Assembly: GCA_902615915.1 (NCBI GenBank)
Contig: CACMQQ010000009.1
Location: forward strand, 1-64,000
Origin: an uncultured Fidelibacterota bacterium
GTDB lineage: Bacteria > Fidelibacterota > Marinisomatia > Marinisomatales > TCS55
Reading direction: 5' to 3'
DNA: 64,000 bases
The notes under the pieces are model-generated. The model was given only the letters and a program-made list of their open reading frames with translations. It was not told the origin of the DNA and made no database searches. The translations under genes were made by a program, and so were the position numbers. Below, in pieces: positions 49,392-58,447 of the stretch (within the stretch, counting starts at the first letter, position 1; every line of letters starts with the position of its first letter).

Positions 49392-50486
49392 ATGAATTTT
49401 TTAAAAATTACTTTTTTTAAAATTATTAAGCTTAATTATTTTGTTTACCTAAGCTTATTTATTGCTGGGTGCGAAAATGATGAACAAAAATCGATAAAAG
49501 CAGACAAAATCACCAGAGAATATTTATCAGCTACAAACCTCCCTGGGCTAAGTATAAGCGTTGCTAAAAAAGGTAAAATAGTTTTTTCTAGAGGATATGG
49601 TTATGCAGATGTTGAGCAAAAAAAGACAATTGATCCCTCAAAGACCAAGTTTAGAATAGGGAGCGTTTCGAAAACCTATGCCGCGACTGCCTTAGGAATA
49701 TTAAGCGAAAGGAAAATTTTAGATCTTGAAGAAGATATCTATAAATATGTCTCAAGTTTTCCTTTAAAAAAATGGAAATTCAATACAAAGCAATTAGCTG
49801 GGCATTTATCAGGAATACGTCACTATAAAAACGATGAAATGCTGATAAATGAGTATTACGGAAGTGTTAATGACGCTATGGAATTTTTTAAATACGATAC
49901 ATTATTACATAAGCCTGGAACTAAATACCACTATTCTACGCATGCATGGACATTGATCTCCTTAATTATCGAAAATACCTCTAGATCCGAATTTTTATCA
50001 TTTATGAATAATGAAGTTTTTGCTCCGTTAAAAATGAATGATACGCAAGCAGAATTACAAGCTGTGGAAACTGACTTGGTAAAATTCTACCAGTTTAACA
50101 GCTCTAGAGATACATTTGAGATAGCGCCAAAGGTAAACAACAGCTGGAAGTGGGCAGGAGGCGGGTTTATATCTACAACGGAAGATGTCATTAGATTTTT
50201 AAATGCTCATACTAAGCCAGGTTTTTTTAAAAAAAATACGCTAGAATTATTAACAACATCTCAATTCACGGCTGATGGTGAAAAAACAAATTATGGACTT
50301 GGATGGCGAATTAGAGAAGGTCGAAATGGGGATATATTATATGGTCACACTGGGGGCTCTGTAGGAGGGACAACTTATGCTTTTTGGAATAAAAGAACTG
50401 ATACGATTGTAGTAATTACCTCAAATATAGGACGAGCAAGATTTGGTGAATTACCTCTAGATATTTTTGATGTTTATCGGAATTAA
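49392..50486 (+). CDS. Serine beta-lactamase-like (S12/LACTB type) lipoprotein
   Basis: Lipoprotein signal (YLSLFIAGC, Cys27). The penicillin-binding fold is clear: SxxK at Ser91-Val-Ser-Lys94 in RIGSVSKTY, a Tyr-Ser-Thr at 181-183 in place of the usual YxN, and HTGGSVGG in place of KTG. These features fit class C-like esterases, D-aminopeptidases or LACTB proteases rather than a true beta-lactamase. Membrane-anchored in the envelope, it hydrolyses an ester, D-peptide or peptide bond; the substrate is unknown. Start codon abuts the stop before it and the PhzF start abuts its own stop. Confidence 0.85.
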   Translation: MNFLKITFFKIIKLNYFVYLSLFIAGCENDEQKSIKADKITREYLSATNLPGLSISVAKKGKIVFSRGYGYADVEQKKTIDPSKTKFRIGSVSKTYAATALGILSERKILDLEEDIYKYVSSFPLKKWKFNTKQLAGHLSGIRHYKNDEMLINEYYGSVNDAMEFFKYDTLLHKPGTKYHYSTHAWTLISLIIENTSRSEFLSFMNNEVFAPLKMNDTQAELQAVETDLVKFYQFNSSRDTFEIAPKVNNSWKWAGGGFISTTEDVIRFLNAHTKPGFFKKNTLELLTTSQFTADGEKTNYGLGWRIREGRNGDILYGHTGGSVGGTTYAFWNKRTDTIVVITSNIGRARFGELPLDIFDVYRN

Positions 50487-51269
50487 ATGAGAATCCCCAT
50501 ATATCAAATTGATGCTTTTTCCAGCCAACCTTTTAAAGGTAATCCTGCTGCAGTTTGCCCACTAGAAGAGTGGTTACCCGATGAAGTCATGCAGTCCATT
50601 GCTATGGAGAACAATCTATCGGAAACTGCTTTTTTCGTAAAAAATGAAGATCAATATGACATAAGATGGTTTGCACCAAAAATTGAAATCGATCTTGCTG
50701 GTCATCCAACTTTAGCAACAGCACATGTGATTTTTAACGAAATGAATCATCAAGGAGATACCATTACATTTAAATCAAAAATAGGTGATATTCTAGAGAT
50801 AACAAGGAATAAAGACATTATTTCTATGAATTTTCCCACTAGACCTCCCAAAAAAATATATAAAAAAGAATTGATTGAAGAGGCTATCGGTGTAGAAGTA
50901 GAGGAATTTTATGAAAATAGGGACGGTTTAGCTGTAGTAGCAAATGAGGAAATAGTGACAAATCTTTCTCCTTCGATGGATAAGATTTCAAAGATGAACT
51001 ATGTAGGTTTGATCGTTACATCTCGTGGAGATAATGTAGATTTCGTCTCAAGGTTTTTTGCGCCTCAAATTGGTGTACCTGAAGATCCAGTAACTGGTTC
51101 TGCGCATTGTGAATTGATTCCATTATGGGCTGAAAAATTGAACAAAAATAAATTAATTGCAAAACAATTATCATCTAGAGAAGGCACTTTATATTGTGAA
51201 TATTTAAATGATCGAGTCATTATTGGAGGCGAAGCGGTAACGGTTTTGTCAGGAGAGTTAATTATATAA
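50487..51269 (+). CDS. PhzF family isomerase/epimerase-like protein
   Basis: A cytoplasmic protein of the diaminopimelate-epimerase fold. It starts RIPIYQIDAFSSQPFKGNPA and carries the catalytic Glu46 in LSETAFF, DIRWFAPKIEIDLAGHPTLATAH and the C-terminal FAPQIGVPEDPVTGSAHC motif. PhzF in phenazine synthesis isomerises DHHA, but most family members outside that pathway have unknown substrates. No other phenazine genes are here, so that role is not claimed. Tight spacing suggests co-translation with the lipoprotein hydrolase upstream. Confidence 0.9.
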   Translation: MRIPIYQIDAFSSQPFKGNPAAVCPLEEWLPDEVMQSIAMENNLSETAFFVKNEDQYDIRWFAPKIEIDLAGHPTLATAHVIFNEMNHQGDTITFKSKIGDILEITRNKDIISMNFPTRPPKKIYKKELIEEAIGVEVEEFYENRDGLAVVANEEIVTNLSPSMDKISKMNYVGLIVTSRGDNVDFVSRFFAPQIGVPEDPVTGSAHCELIPLWAEKLNKNKLIAKQLSSREGTLYCEYLNDRVIIGGEAVTVLSGELII

Positions 51270-51296
51270 ATTTAATCTTTAACAAGTGGAGTAATT

Positions 51297-53549
51297 ATGT
51301 TTAAAATAAAAAATCTATTTTTTTTAACTGTTTTCATTGTTGGCTGTGATCCATCATCAAATAGCCAAAAAAAAGATATAGATTTGACTGGTATATCTAG
51401 CTATGACTATACCTTAGATAAAACAACTCAGAAGTTACTTGAGAAGCAAGTTGACGATGTATTAAACCCAAAAAATCTCGATAAATGGATGAAACATATG
51501 TCATCTAAACCCCACCACGGTGGTTCTCCATGGAGCAAGCAAAACGCAGAATATGCTACTAATTTATTCGAATCCTGGGGTTTTGAAGCTTATATAGATA
51601 CGTTTAGAGTTTTACTACCTTATCCTAAGATAAGAAAATTAGATTTGATATCTCCAAAAAGAGTATCGCTTAAATTACAAGAACCTCCAGTAAAAGGAGA
51701 TGAATCCACTTTCATTAAAAAAGATCTTTTGCCTCCCTATAATGCATTTTCAGCAGATGGCAATGTTACCGCTGAACTAGTTTTTGTTAATTATGGTATA
51801 CCTGCAGATTATGTTGAGTTAGAAAGAATGGGTATTGACGTGAAAGGTAAAATAGTTTTGGCTAAATATGGAGGTTCATGGAGAGGGATTAAACCGAAGG
51901 TAGCATATGAAAAGGGCGCTATTGGATGTATTATGTATTCAGATCCAAAAGATGATGGATATTTTCAAGGTGATGTTTATCCTGAAGGCCCTTACAGGAA
52001 TGAGTTCGGCGTTCAAAGAGGCTCTGTGCTTGATATGCCGCTTTACCCTGGGGATCCATTAACACCTGGATATGGCTCAAGAGGAGAAGTTGACAGGCTT
52101 ACCATTGAAGAGGCTCCGACTATTATGAAAATACCGGTCTTGCCAATTTCTTATTCTGATGCATTGCCTTTATTAGAGTCATTGGGTGGTCCAATTGCAC
52201 CAAGTTCGTGGAGAGGGGGTTTGCCTTTGACTTATCATATTGGACCCGGACCTGCGAAAGTAAATTTACAGCTTGAGTTTGATTGGCAATTGAGAACAGT
52301 ATACAACCCAGTAGGAAAATTAACTGGGTCTAAATATCCAGATGAGTGGATCATGAGAGGCAATCATCACGATGGGTGGGCAGCAAGCGCTGCCGATCCT
52401 ATTAGTGGCATGGTATCCCTTATGGAAGAAGCAAGAGGAATAGGCACACTCCTTAAAACGGGTTGGCGCCCAAAAAGAACTCTTCTGTATGCTGGATGGG
52501 ATATTGAAGAGCCTGGTTTGCTGGGTTCAACCGAATGGGTTGAATATTACAAAAAGGATATTCAAGATAAGATGGTTGTCTATATTAATACAGATGGAAC
52601 TGGAGTTGGCTTTTTAGGCGTGGGCGGTTCTCATGCTTTAGAAAAGCTTGTCAATGAGGTGTCTTCAGAAGTGATGGATCCTATTCATAATGTTTCTCTT
52701 CAAGAGCGCAACAGGGCAAGACTCAGAACGAGCAATAATCCAGACTCTGAAAGAAGCGATCTACGTATTTACCCGCTTGGGGCAGGATCAGATTATACCG
52801 CATTTGTTCATCATGCTGGAATCTCTTCTCTGAATCTAGGGTTTGGTGGTGAAAGTGGAGGAGGAGCATACCATTCTCTTTATGATACTTATGATCATTA
52901 CAAAAGATTTAGTGATGGAGATTTTACTTACGGGATTACCCTGGCGAAAGTGAATTCTAGATTGGTATTGCGATTATCAGAATCTGAAATTTTGCCATAC
53001 CGCTTTATTAACATGGCAGACAACATTAAAACATTTATTGATAGTAACAAGAAATTAGCTAAAAAGGTCAAAGAAGAAACCATTAGAAGAAACAATTTAT
53101 TGGACAAAAAAGCATTCACAATCGCTAAAAATCCAAAGATACAATACTCTCCTCCAAAAAGACTTTCAGAGATGAAAGATTTTGATTTCTCTTCGTTAGA
53201 TAGATCATATAACAAACTTGTAGATGCAGCAATCTCCTTTGAAAAAGCCATAGAAAGGTCAAAGATAGACAATATCTCTCAAACTGACTTAGTTGAAATT
53301 AACCGACTAATAAGAGAAGTTGAGGGAGCCTTGACACATGAAAAAGGGTTGCCTAGAAGGCCATGGTATAAAAATATGATATATGCACCAGGCTTTTATA
53401 CTGGTTACGGAGTTAAAACATTGCCAGGAATAAGTGAAGGTTTGGAAGAAAGAAAATGGGATGAGGTCAACCTATATATACTAGAAGTATCTAAAGCCAT
53501 TGAAAGAGCATCTAATAAAATCAAGAAAGCGGCTTTGTTAATAGGTTGA
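51297..53549 (+). CDS. M28 peptidase, glutamate carboxypeptidase II (PSMA)-like lipoprotein
   Basis: Lipoprotein signal MFKIKNLFFLTVFIVGC, then the three-domain layout of PSMA/transferrin-receptor proteins: protease-associated insertion (about residues 150-310), M28 domain and helical dimerisation domain (about 560-750). All zinc ligands are present at PSMA spacing: His357, Asp367, the catalytic/ligand pair Glu404-Glu405 in WDIEEPGLLG, Asp433 in INTDGTG, and His526 in AYHSLYDTY. It removes C-terminal acidic residues or N-terminal residues from peptides in the envelope. This is the best-preserved peptidase of the block and fits peptide scavenging. Confidence 0.95.
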   Translation: MFKIKNLFFLTVFIVGCDPSSNSQKKDIDLTGISSYDYTLDKTTQKLLEKQVDDVLNPKNLDKWMKHMSSKPHHGGSPWSKQNAEYATNLFESWGFEAYIDTFRVLLPYPKIRKLDLISPKRVSLKLQEPPVKGDESTFIKKDLLPPYNAFSADGNVTAELVFVNYGIPADYVELERMGIDVKGKIVLAKYGGSWRGIKPKVAYEKGAIGCIMYSDPKDDGYFQGDVYPEGPYRNEFGVQRGSVLDMPLYPGDPLTPGYGSRGEVDRLTIEEAPTIMKIPVLPISYSDALPLLESLGGPIAPSSWRGGLPLTYHIGPGPAKVNLQLEFDWQLRTVYNPVGKLTGSKYPDEWIMRGNHHDGWAASAADPISGMVSLMEEARGIGTLLKTGWRPKRTLLYAGWDIEEPGLLGSTEWVEYYKKDIQDKMVVYINTDGTGVGFLGVGGSHALEKLVNEVSSEVMDPIHNVSLQERNRARLRTSNNPDSERSDLRIYPLGAGSDYTAFVHHAGISSLNLGFGGESGGGAYHSLYDTYDHYKRFSDGDFTYGITLAKVNSRLVLRLSESEILPYRFINMADNIKTFIDSNKKLAKKVKEETIRRNNLLDKKAFTIAKNPKIQYSPPKRLSEMKDFDFSSLDRSYNKLVDAAISFEKAIERSKIDNISQTDLVEINRLIREVEGALTHEKGLPRRPWYKNMIYAPGFYTGYGVKTLPGISEGLEERKWDEVNLYILEVSKAIERASNKIKKAALLIG

Positions 53550-53578
53550 ATGGAATAATTTTTTTTTACATAAATAAT

Positions 53579-53997
53579 TCATTCACCTTGCAAGGTAAGT
53601 GTCAATTTTCTGCTGCCTCCATTGTTTCTGTGTTCGCATAGATAAATACCCTGCCAGGTGTCTAATAAGAGCTTACCGTTTTGTATTGGAATAGTTAATG
53701 ATGATCATAAAATTGCGGATTTCAGGTGAGCTGGCATATCATCTGACCCTTTCGCTGTATGAATCAATTTAGGTTATCCTCAGGAACCAGTTCATTGAAA
53801 TGCGTTTCAAAATCTTGTCTGACTGAAGGGTCAGCATCCTCATTTATCGTTAAGGAAGCTGATGTGTGATGAATAAAGACATGGAGTAATCCTATATCAA
53901 TTTTCTTAATATCTTCGATCGACTCCTCTATAAAATGAGTAATTATATGAAAACCCCTTTTGTGAGAGGGTAGAGATATTTGTTTTTGAGACCACAT
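53579..53997 (-). pseudogene. yjbQ: Broken yjbQ (UPF0047) gene
   Basis: The first 77 residues (MWSQKQISLPSHKRGFHIIT, HVFIHHTSASLTINEDADPSVRQDFE, ELVPEDNLN) are YjbQ. The frame then stops at 53764-53766. A one-base deletion near 53767 moves the continuation into another frame, where IHTAKGSDDMPAHLKSAIL continues. A second lesion, TGA at 53705-53707, replaces the expected Gly, after which [19 protein letters not shown] and [11 protein letters not shown] run to LQGE and a natural TGA. Repairing both lesions gives 139 residues, the normal YjbQ length. YjbQ has thiamine-phosphate-synthase side activity, but its true role is unclear. Confidence 0.9.
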
Positions 53998-54072
53998 TTT
54001 TTAAAAAAGTGCTAAAAGTAACATAATTTTTATATTTAAATTTACTTCTAATTCTAACAAAGTATCATAGTC

Positions 54073-54909
54073 ATGATAAAAATAATACTACTTTTAGTAG
54101 TAACAATAAGCTGCTCATCTCCACCAGTATCGCTTGTATATACTGGCCAAAGAACTGAAGATAATATTTATAATGGTTCTGGAGAATTGACATTTCCAGA
54201 CGGAAGTAGTTGGAATGGAGAATTTGTCAATGGTAAGGCAATGAATGGAGAGGGTACACTTTATCTTTATCCTGGCGCGTTCATTGAAGGCTCAAAGAAT
54301 GGTGACGGTGAATATTTCTATCCGAGAGGCGATAAATACGAAGGGAAATTAGTGAATGGTCTTTTAGAAGGGTCAGGTATTCTAATTAGATATGCCGATG
54401 AGGCCATCTATGAAGGCTCATTTAAAAATGGCAAAAAGAACGGTACTGGTAAAATTACGTACTCAGACAACTCTTACTATGATGGAAATTGGGTCAATGA
54501 TGTTGCTAACGGTATAGGAATATTTAATTATGCTGATGGTCACAAATATGAGGGGCAATGGTCAAATAGTCATGCGAATGGAAATGGGATTTTCTCATCG
54601 CCTGAGGGGTATATTTACAAGGGTGAATTCATGGATGGCTTCTTTCACGGTTATGGTATTTTGAAGTATTCAAATGGCAATCAATACGAGGGAGAGTGGA
54701 AGAGTAACTATGCACATGGCGATGGAACTTTTACATCCAAGGATGGTTTTGAGTACAAGGGCAATTTCAATGAAGGCAAATATGATTATGACGGAAACAT
54801 GAGGTATACTAGAAGCGCTGATTTTATAGGAAATAAGGGAGAACTGTATAATAACGGCATTGAAAGAGGACCTATAAAGTTATTTGATCCACCCCCTATT
54901 AAAAAATAA
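54073..54909 (+). CDS. MORN-repeat protein with lipoprotein signal
   Basis: MIKIILLLVVTISC is a short lipoprotein signal. The rest is about nine MORN units of 23 residues with the pattern YEGxxxxGxxxGxGxxxxxxG (examples: DKYEGKLVNGLLEGSGIL, HKYEGQWSNSHANGNGIF, NQYEGEWKSNYAHGDGTF). MORN repeats bind lipids or proteins, so this is probably an envelope scaffold. The last base of its TAA is adjacent to the stop of the convergent MscS gene (TAATTA). Confidence 0.85.
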   Translation: MIKIILLLVVTISCSSPPVSLVYTGQRTEDNIYNGSGELTFPDGSSWNGEFVNGKAMNGEGTLYLYPGAFIEGSKNGDGEYFYPRGDKYEGKLVNGLLEGSGILIRYADEAIYEGSFKNGKKNGTGKITYSDNSYYDGNWVNDVANGIGIFNYADGHKYEGQWSNSHANGNGIFSSPEGYIYKGEFMDGFFHGYGILKYSNGNQYEGEWKSNYAHGDGTFTSKDGFEYKGNFNEGKYDYDGNMRYTRSADFIGNKGELYNNGIERGPIKLFDPPPIKK

Positions 54910-55959
54910 TTACTTTTCCTTCATCAATAAGTTCATTGTGGGGTAAGGAATGGTAATGTTGTTTTCAGAGAATTGGTGATAAATTCTACTATTTATCTCA
55001 TCAACTGTTCTTCCTCGACGTTCAGGCTTTGCTATCCAAAGCAATAACTGAAATTTAAGACCTGAATCAGCAAACTCTCTGAATCTCACTCTTGGTTCAG
55101 GATAGGTGAGAACATTTTCATTATTTTTTGCAATCTCCATTAAAATATCTTTGACCTTGTCAATGTCGCTACCATATGAGACCTGAACATTTATTCTTAC
55201 CCTTTCATTCTCTGAGGGTCCACCACTTTCGTTAACTATCTTGGATGCGGCTATGACCGAATTAGGGATGGTAATCTCTATATCATCTCTTGTCATGAAG
55301 CGAGTCGATCTTAGACCCATATTTCTTACATATCCTCTTTCTCCTGTTTCAAGAATGATATAATCCCCTTCTTTAAATGGTGAATCAGCCATCAGAAAGA
55401 TACCTGCAAAAAAGTTAGAAACGGTATCTTTTGCAGCTAAACCAAGCACTACACCCAAAACACCAGCAGAGGCCAATATACCATTTATATTGATATTCCA
55501 GCTTAGAAATAAAAAATAGATTCCAAATAGACCTATTCCTATTTTTCCTAAATTGTTAAAAAGAGGGAGTGTTTTATATTGAAGTAATTTATTGCTGGTT
55601 CTTGATGAAGCCCATTCCATGGAAATGGTAAATATTCTTGAAAAAAGGAAAAGCCAAATCAGGATAGTGATCGTTTTAAATATCCCTACTATTGCGAAAT
55701 CAAGATAATCTGGTAGGCCTGCAGTTTTAACAGCAGTGGAAAAACCAACAAAAAGTATAGAGTAAAAGATAGGCTTGTGTAAAAGATCAACAATTTTATC
55801 ATCAAGGTCTGACTTGGTCTTGGTTGACATTTTTTTAATAATACTGACGAATATGACATCGCTTAGCTTTGCTATGAGGACAGAACTAAATGCAATAATA
55901 ATGCTTCTTGCGATCGGGTCATCTAAAATGACTGAATAGTTATTTTTTACCCATTCCAT
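54910..55959 (-). CDS. MscS-family mechanosensitive channel
   Basis: 349 residues with about four to five N-terminal spans and the pore helix plus beta domain of MscS: GVLGVVLGLAAKDTVSNFFAG followed by ADSPFKEGDYIILETGERGYVRNMGLRSTRF and DDIEITIPNSV. The inner-membrane channel opens on hypo-osmotic shock to release solutes. The cytoplasmic alpha/beta cage is present (VRINVQVSYGSDIDKVKDIL). It is longer at the N terminus than E. coli MscS, like other small-conductance homologues. It is on the same strand as the 56.0-57.3 kb gene but starts 51 bases downstream of it. Confidence 0.95.
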   Translation of the reverse strand: MEWVKNNYSVILDDPIARSIIIAFSSVLIAKLSDVIFVSIIKKMSTKTKSDLDDKIVDLLHKPIFYSILFVGFSTAVKTAGLPDYLDFAIVGIFKTITILIWLFLFSRIFTISMEWASSRTSNKLLQYKTLPLFNNLGKIGIGLFGIYFLFLSWNININGILASAGVLGVVLGLAAKDTVSNFFAGIFLMADSPFKEGDYIILETGERGYVRNMGLRSTRFMTRDDIEITIPNSVIAASKIVNESGGPSENERVRINVQVSYGSDIDKVKDILMEIAKNNENVLTYPEPRVRFREFADSGLKFQLLLWIAKPERRGRTVDEINSRIYHQFSENNITIPYPTMNLLMKEK

Positions 55960-56010
55960 AGTAATTATAATTTATGCAATGTTTCTTAATTTACTAAATA
56001 AAGACATTTA

Positions 56011-57297
56011 TCAATCAAAGACAGACTTTCTTTTCTTTTTTTCCTTTTCAGCTTTACGTTTTTTTCTGTCTTTCCAAAATTTATAGATCTTGCTTTCAAG
56101 TATCGGAGAATAATAAGGTTTTGCCTTGTTTTTAACCCATTCGTTCATTGAAAAAATAAACATATTTTGTGGAAATGGGTCATTTTCCATAGTTGGAGTA
56201 AAATAGTTAGAGCGTCTGTCGCGATACCAATCGTAAGTGATCCATCCTATCGTAAAAAATGAAAACGAAGAGATCAAAGAGTAGTAGTTTTTACCTTTAG
56301 TTGATTTATTAGAAAAACTCGGCAGATAATCAGTGAAAACACTGAATGATCTTTTTTTATATAATTGCCATGTCAAAAGTGAACCATAAAAAATATAACC
56401 TGTCTTGAATGCTCTTTCAACGGAATTTCCAACGTAAGAGGGGCCTGTTTTAATTTTATATATGTCAAAAAATGAATGATATTGGGTTGTGTAGGATGTA
56501 TCATTATAGTGAAACGTTGCTACTTGTGGTGAATCATAGGATTCCTCAAAAAAGACATTATCAAAATGCAATGTGTCTTTATTTTGGAATATAATAAAGC
56601 CATCACGTTTTTGAATCTCCTTAATTCTGTGTTTCATAGATGAGCTTTGATGTAAAATTTTGCCGTAATCATTAAAAATAATGTAGGTTCGATCAAGAGG
56701 TATAGAATCTCTAGTCAGCTCTCCTGAGAGAGTAAAGAAAGCACTATCTCTTAAAACTGAATCTATTATTACATTAGTAGCGCCTCCATCTAGATCGACC
56801 ATGATATGTCGAACATTAATAGAATCAGGTTCAATTGGGTCAGTTGGTATGGGGTTTAAATAAATTCTGGTTGAGTCAGAATAATCTCCTACTTCATATT
56901 TAGGAAATTCTACCGTGTTCGTTATGGTACCAACATTTAGATTTTTATTTTTTAATTCAATCCTTTTGACAATGCCAATACGCGTACCAAGATCTACATT
57001 AATGATATATTCTCCTGGTAATATATCTTCAAACTTGAATCTACCTCCGCCAAATCTGTTAAAAAGTTTTTTTGAACTTCGCGTTGTAAATAATAATTTT
57101 TCATTGGTGTCTAAAAGAGTCACTTCCGCATCGAAAACAGTAATTCCATTTCCATAAGCCGCTTTACCTTTAATGCTAAAAAGTTCAATTTCTTCAACTA
57201 AAGTGTCTTGTTGAACTGTATTATTGCTTAATTCGCTTTGAGCAAAAGTAATTTTGCAAAAAATAAGAAAAACTATGATCTTTATGATGATTTTCAC
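56011..57297 (-). CDS. Exported protein with carboxypeptidase-like domain, function unknown
   Basis: A signal peptide (IIVFLIFCKITFAQ) is followed by an Ig/carboxypeptidase-regulatory-like domain at about residues 40-125 (GKAAYGNGITVFDAEVTLLD, FNRFGGGRFKFEDILPGEYI). A beta-rich stretch comes next, and two hydrophobic segments (FKTGYIFYGSLLTW, SFSFFTIGWITYDWY). The C terminus is strongly basic (KFWKDRKKRKAEKEKKKRK). The layout suggests an envelope-spanning scaffold. No named family is recognised. It is divergent from a three-gene block of small exported proteins. Confidence 0.65.
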   Translation of the reverse strand: MKIIIKIIVFLIFCKITFAQSELSNNTVQQDTLVEEIELFSIKGKAAYGNGITVFDAEVTLLDTNEKLLFTTRSSKKLFNRFGGGRFKFEDILPGEYIINVDLGTRIGIVKRIELKNKNLNVGTITNTVEFPKYEVGDYSDSTRIYLNPIPTDPIEPDSINVRHIMVDLDGGATNVIIDSVLRDSAFFTLSGELTRDSIPLDRTYIIFNDYGKILHQSSSMKHRIKEIQKRDGFIIFQNKDTLHFDNVFFEESYDSPQVATFHYNDTSYTTQYHSFFDIYKIKTGPSYVGNSVERAFKTGYIFYGSLLTWQLYKKRSFSVFTDYLPSFSNKSTKGKNYYSLISSFSFFTIGWITYDWYRDRRSNYFTPTMENDPFPQNMFIFSMNEWVKNKAKPYYSPILESKIYKFWKDRKKRKAEKEKKKRKSVFD

Positions 57298-57379
57298 TTT
57301 AAAAATTAAACCATTTTTTTAATTAGTGTTGCATTTCATGATTATGAAATATTACGTAATTTTATTAATATTTTTAATC

Positions 57380-58057
57380 ATGAGATGTAATTTACAAATA
57401 GTATTATTTTTATTGTTAAGCATTGGATATGCTCAGCCCAAGCTTAACATTCAATTAGGGTCTGGCTTCTATTCACCTAATCTTATTGGCATGGATTCAG
57501 ACTCGAATTCAACTATTCCCAAATCAAATTTTTTAAGCAATAATCTGTTACTAAACTGGGGGATTCGATATCAAATCTACCCTAATATAAGAGCGGGATA
57601 TACGCAATCCCATTCAATTCATTTGGGCAAGGTAGGTAGCTCAACATATTTTAGAAATATTGCTTATCGATCTTTTAGCTTTGAGACTTTTTATTATGCC
57701 AAAGAAAGAATTGAAGTAAACTTTACGCTTGCACCAATGCTTAATAAAGGTTCAATTAGTCTAACATCTAAATCTGAAGTTCAAGACCTTAATACGCTAT
57801 TAACTAGCTACAAGGATGGCTCAACTATAAAATTAAAGTCTGGGGGGACAATGACAAAGACCTGGATAGGTTTTGCAAGTCATATCGGCCTTAGGTATTA
57901 TATTTCCAATTTAACCTCTATTGAGGCAAAAGCAGGTTATTATCTTTCTAGTTATAAGGAAACCAATTGGAAACTGGAAGGGCAAAAAGTAACTGGACCT
58001 AAAATGAAAATTGGCAAGCTACCCGTCTTACAATTGAATGCAGTTTTTGGGTTATAG
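57380..58057 (+). CDS. Small outer-membrane beta-barrel-like protein
   Basis: The start is uncertain: GTG 57326, ATG 57344 and ATG 57380 are in frame. The last gives the cleanest signal peptide (MRCNLQIVLFLLLSIGYAQ) and leaves 82 bases for divergent promoters. The mature part is about 207 residues of alternating strands (LLLNWGIRYQIYPNIRAGYT, SFSFETFYYAKERIEVNFTL, WIGFASHIGLRYYISN, SIEAKAGYYLSSY) ending NAVFGL, a typical eight-strand outer-membrane barrel. First of three overlapping or abutting genes. Function unknown. Confidence 0.65.
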   Translation: MRCNLQIVLFLLLSIGYAQPKLNIQLGSGFYSPNLIGMDSDSNSTIPKSNFLSNNLLLNWGIRYQIYPNIRAGYTQSHSIHLGKVGSSTYFRNIAYRSFSFETFYYAKERIEVNFTLAPMLNKGSISLTSKSEVQDLNTLLTSYKDGSTIKLKSGGTMTKTWIGFASHIGLRYYISNLTSIEAKAGYYLSSYKETNWKLEGQKVTGPKMKIGKLPVLQLNAVFGL

Positions 58058-58447
58058 ATGAGATTGCAAAATATCTATTCCTATTTTCAATGTATTTGCG
58101 CTGCTACAATCTTAATAATTAATTATTCTAATGCTCAAAATGAAGAACCAGATGATCTAGAAATCAAAAGAAGTAAAAGTGTAGAGTGGATCGGCTCTTG
58201 CGAAACAGACGAAATCATCAAAGCCGAAACCTATGGTCTAAGCGCTTTATCTTTACTAGAAAAAGTAAAATATTATTATGATACTAGACGATGTAAATAC
58301 AAAGAGGAATCAAAAAAAATTCATAAAGATATCGATAATGACCAACTTGAAAAGAATGCTGAGAGATCCAAAAAATTCACGGGCAAAGCCTCTAGTTGTG
58401 CTTACTGCGCATTGAGTATTATGTTATATCTAATTTTAAATAAATGA
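58058..58447 (+). CDS. Small exported protein with cysteine pairs, function unknown
   Basis: ATG abuts the TAG of the barrel gene. Signal peptide to about SNAQ. The mature protein of about 100 residues is charged and helical (ETYGLSALSLLEKVKYYYDT, SKKIHKDIDNDQLEKNAERS) and carries Cys in SCET, RRCKY and the C-terminal SCAYCALSIMLYLILNK, which ends as a hydrophobic anchor. The cysteines suggest a disulfide-stabilised periplasmic domain. No family is recognised. The stop overlaps the next start (ATGA). Confidence 0.6.
   Translation: MRLQNIYSYFQCICAATILIINYSNAQNEEPDDLEIKRSKSVEWIGSCETDEIIKAETYGLSALSLLEKVKYYYDTRRCKYKEESKKIHKDIDNDQLEKNAERSKKFTGKASSCAYCALSIMLYLILNK

Noticed and set aside
49392-50486. 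Antibiotic-resistance beta-lactamase
   Set aside because: The YxN motif is YST and KTG is HTGG, which fits S12 esterase or LACTB-type hydrolases instead.
50487-51269. Phenazine biosynthesis gene
   Set aside because: PhzF-fold proteins are widespread without phenazine genes and none of those genes is nearby.
53579-53763. Gene-free gap after the 77-residue YjbQ frame
   Set aside because: It is not empty: it encodes the rest of YjbQ in another frame with one further stop, so it was merged into the pseudogene.
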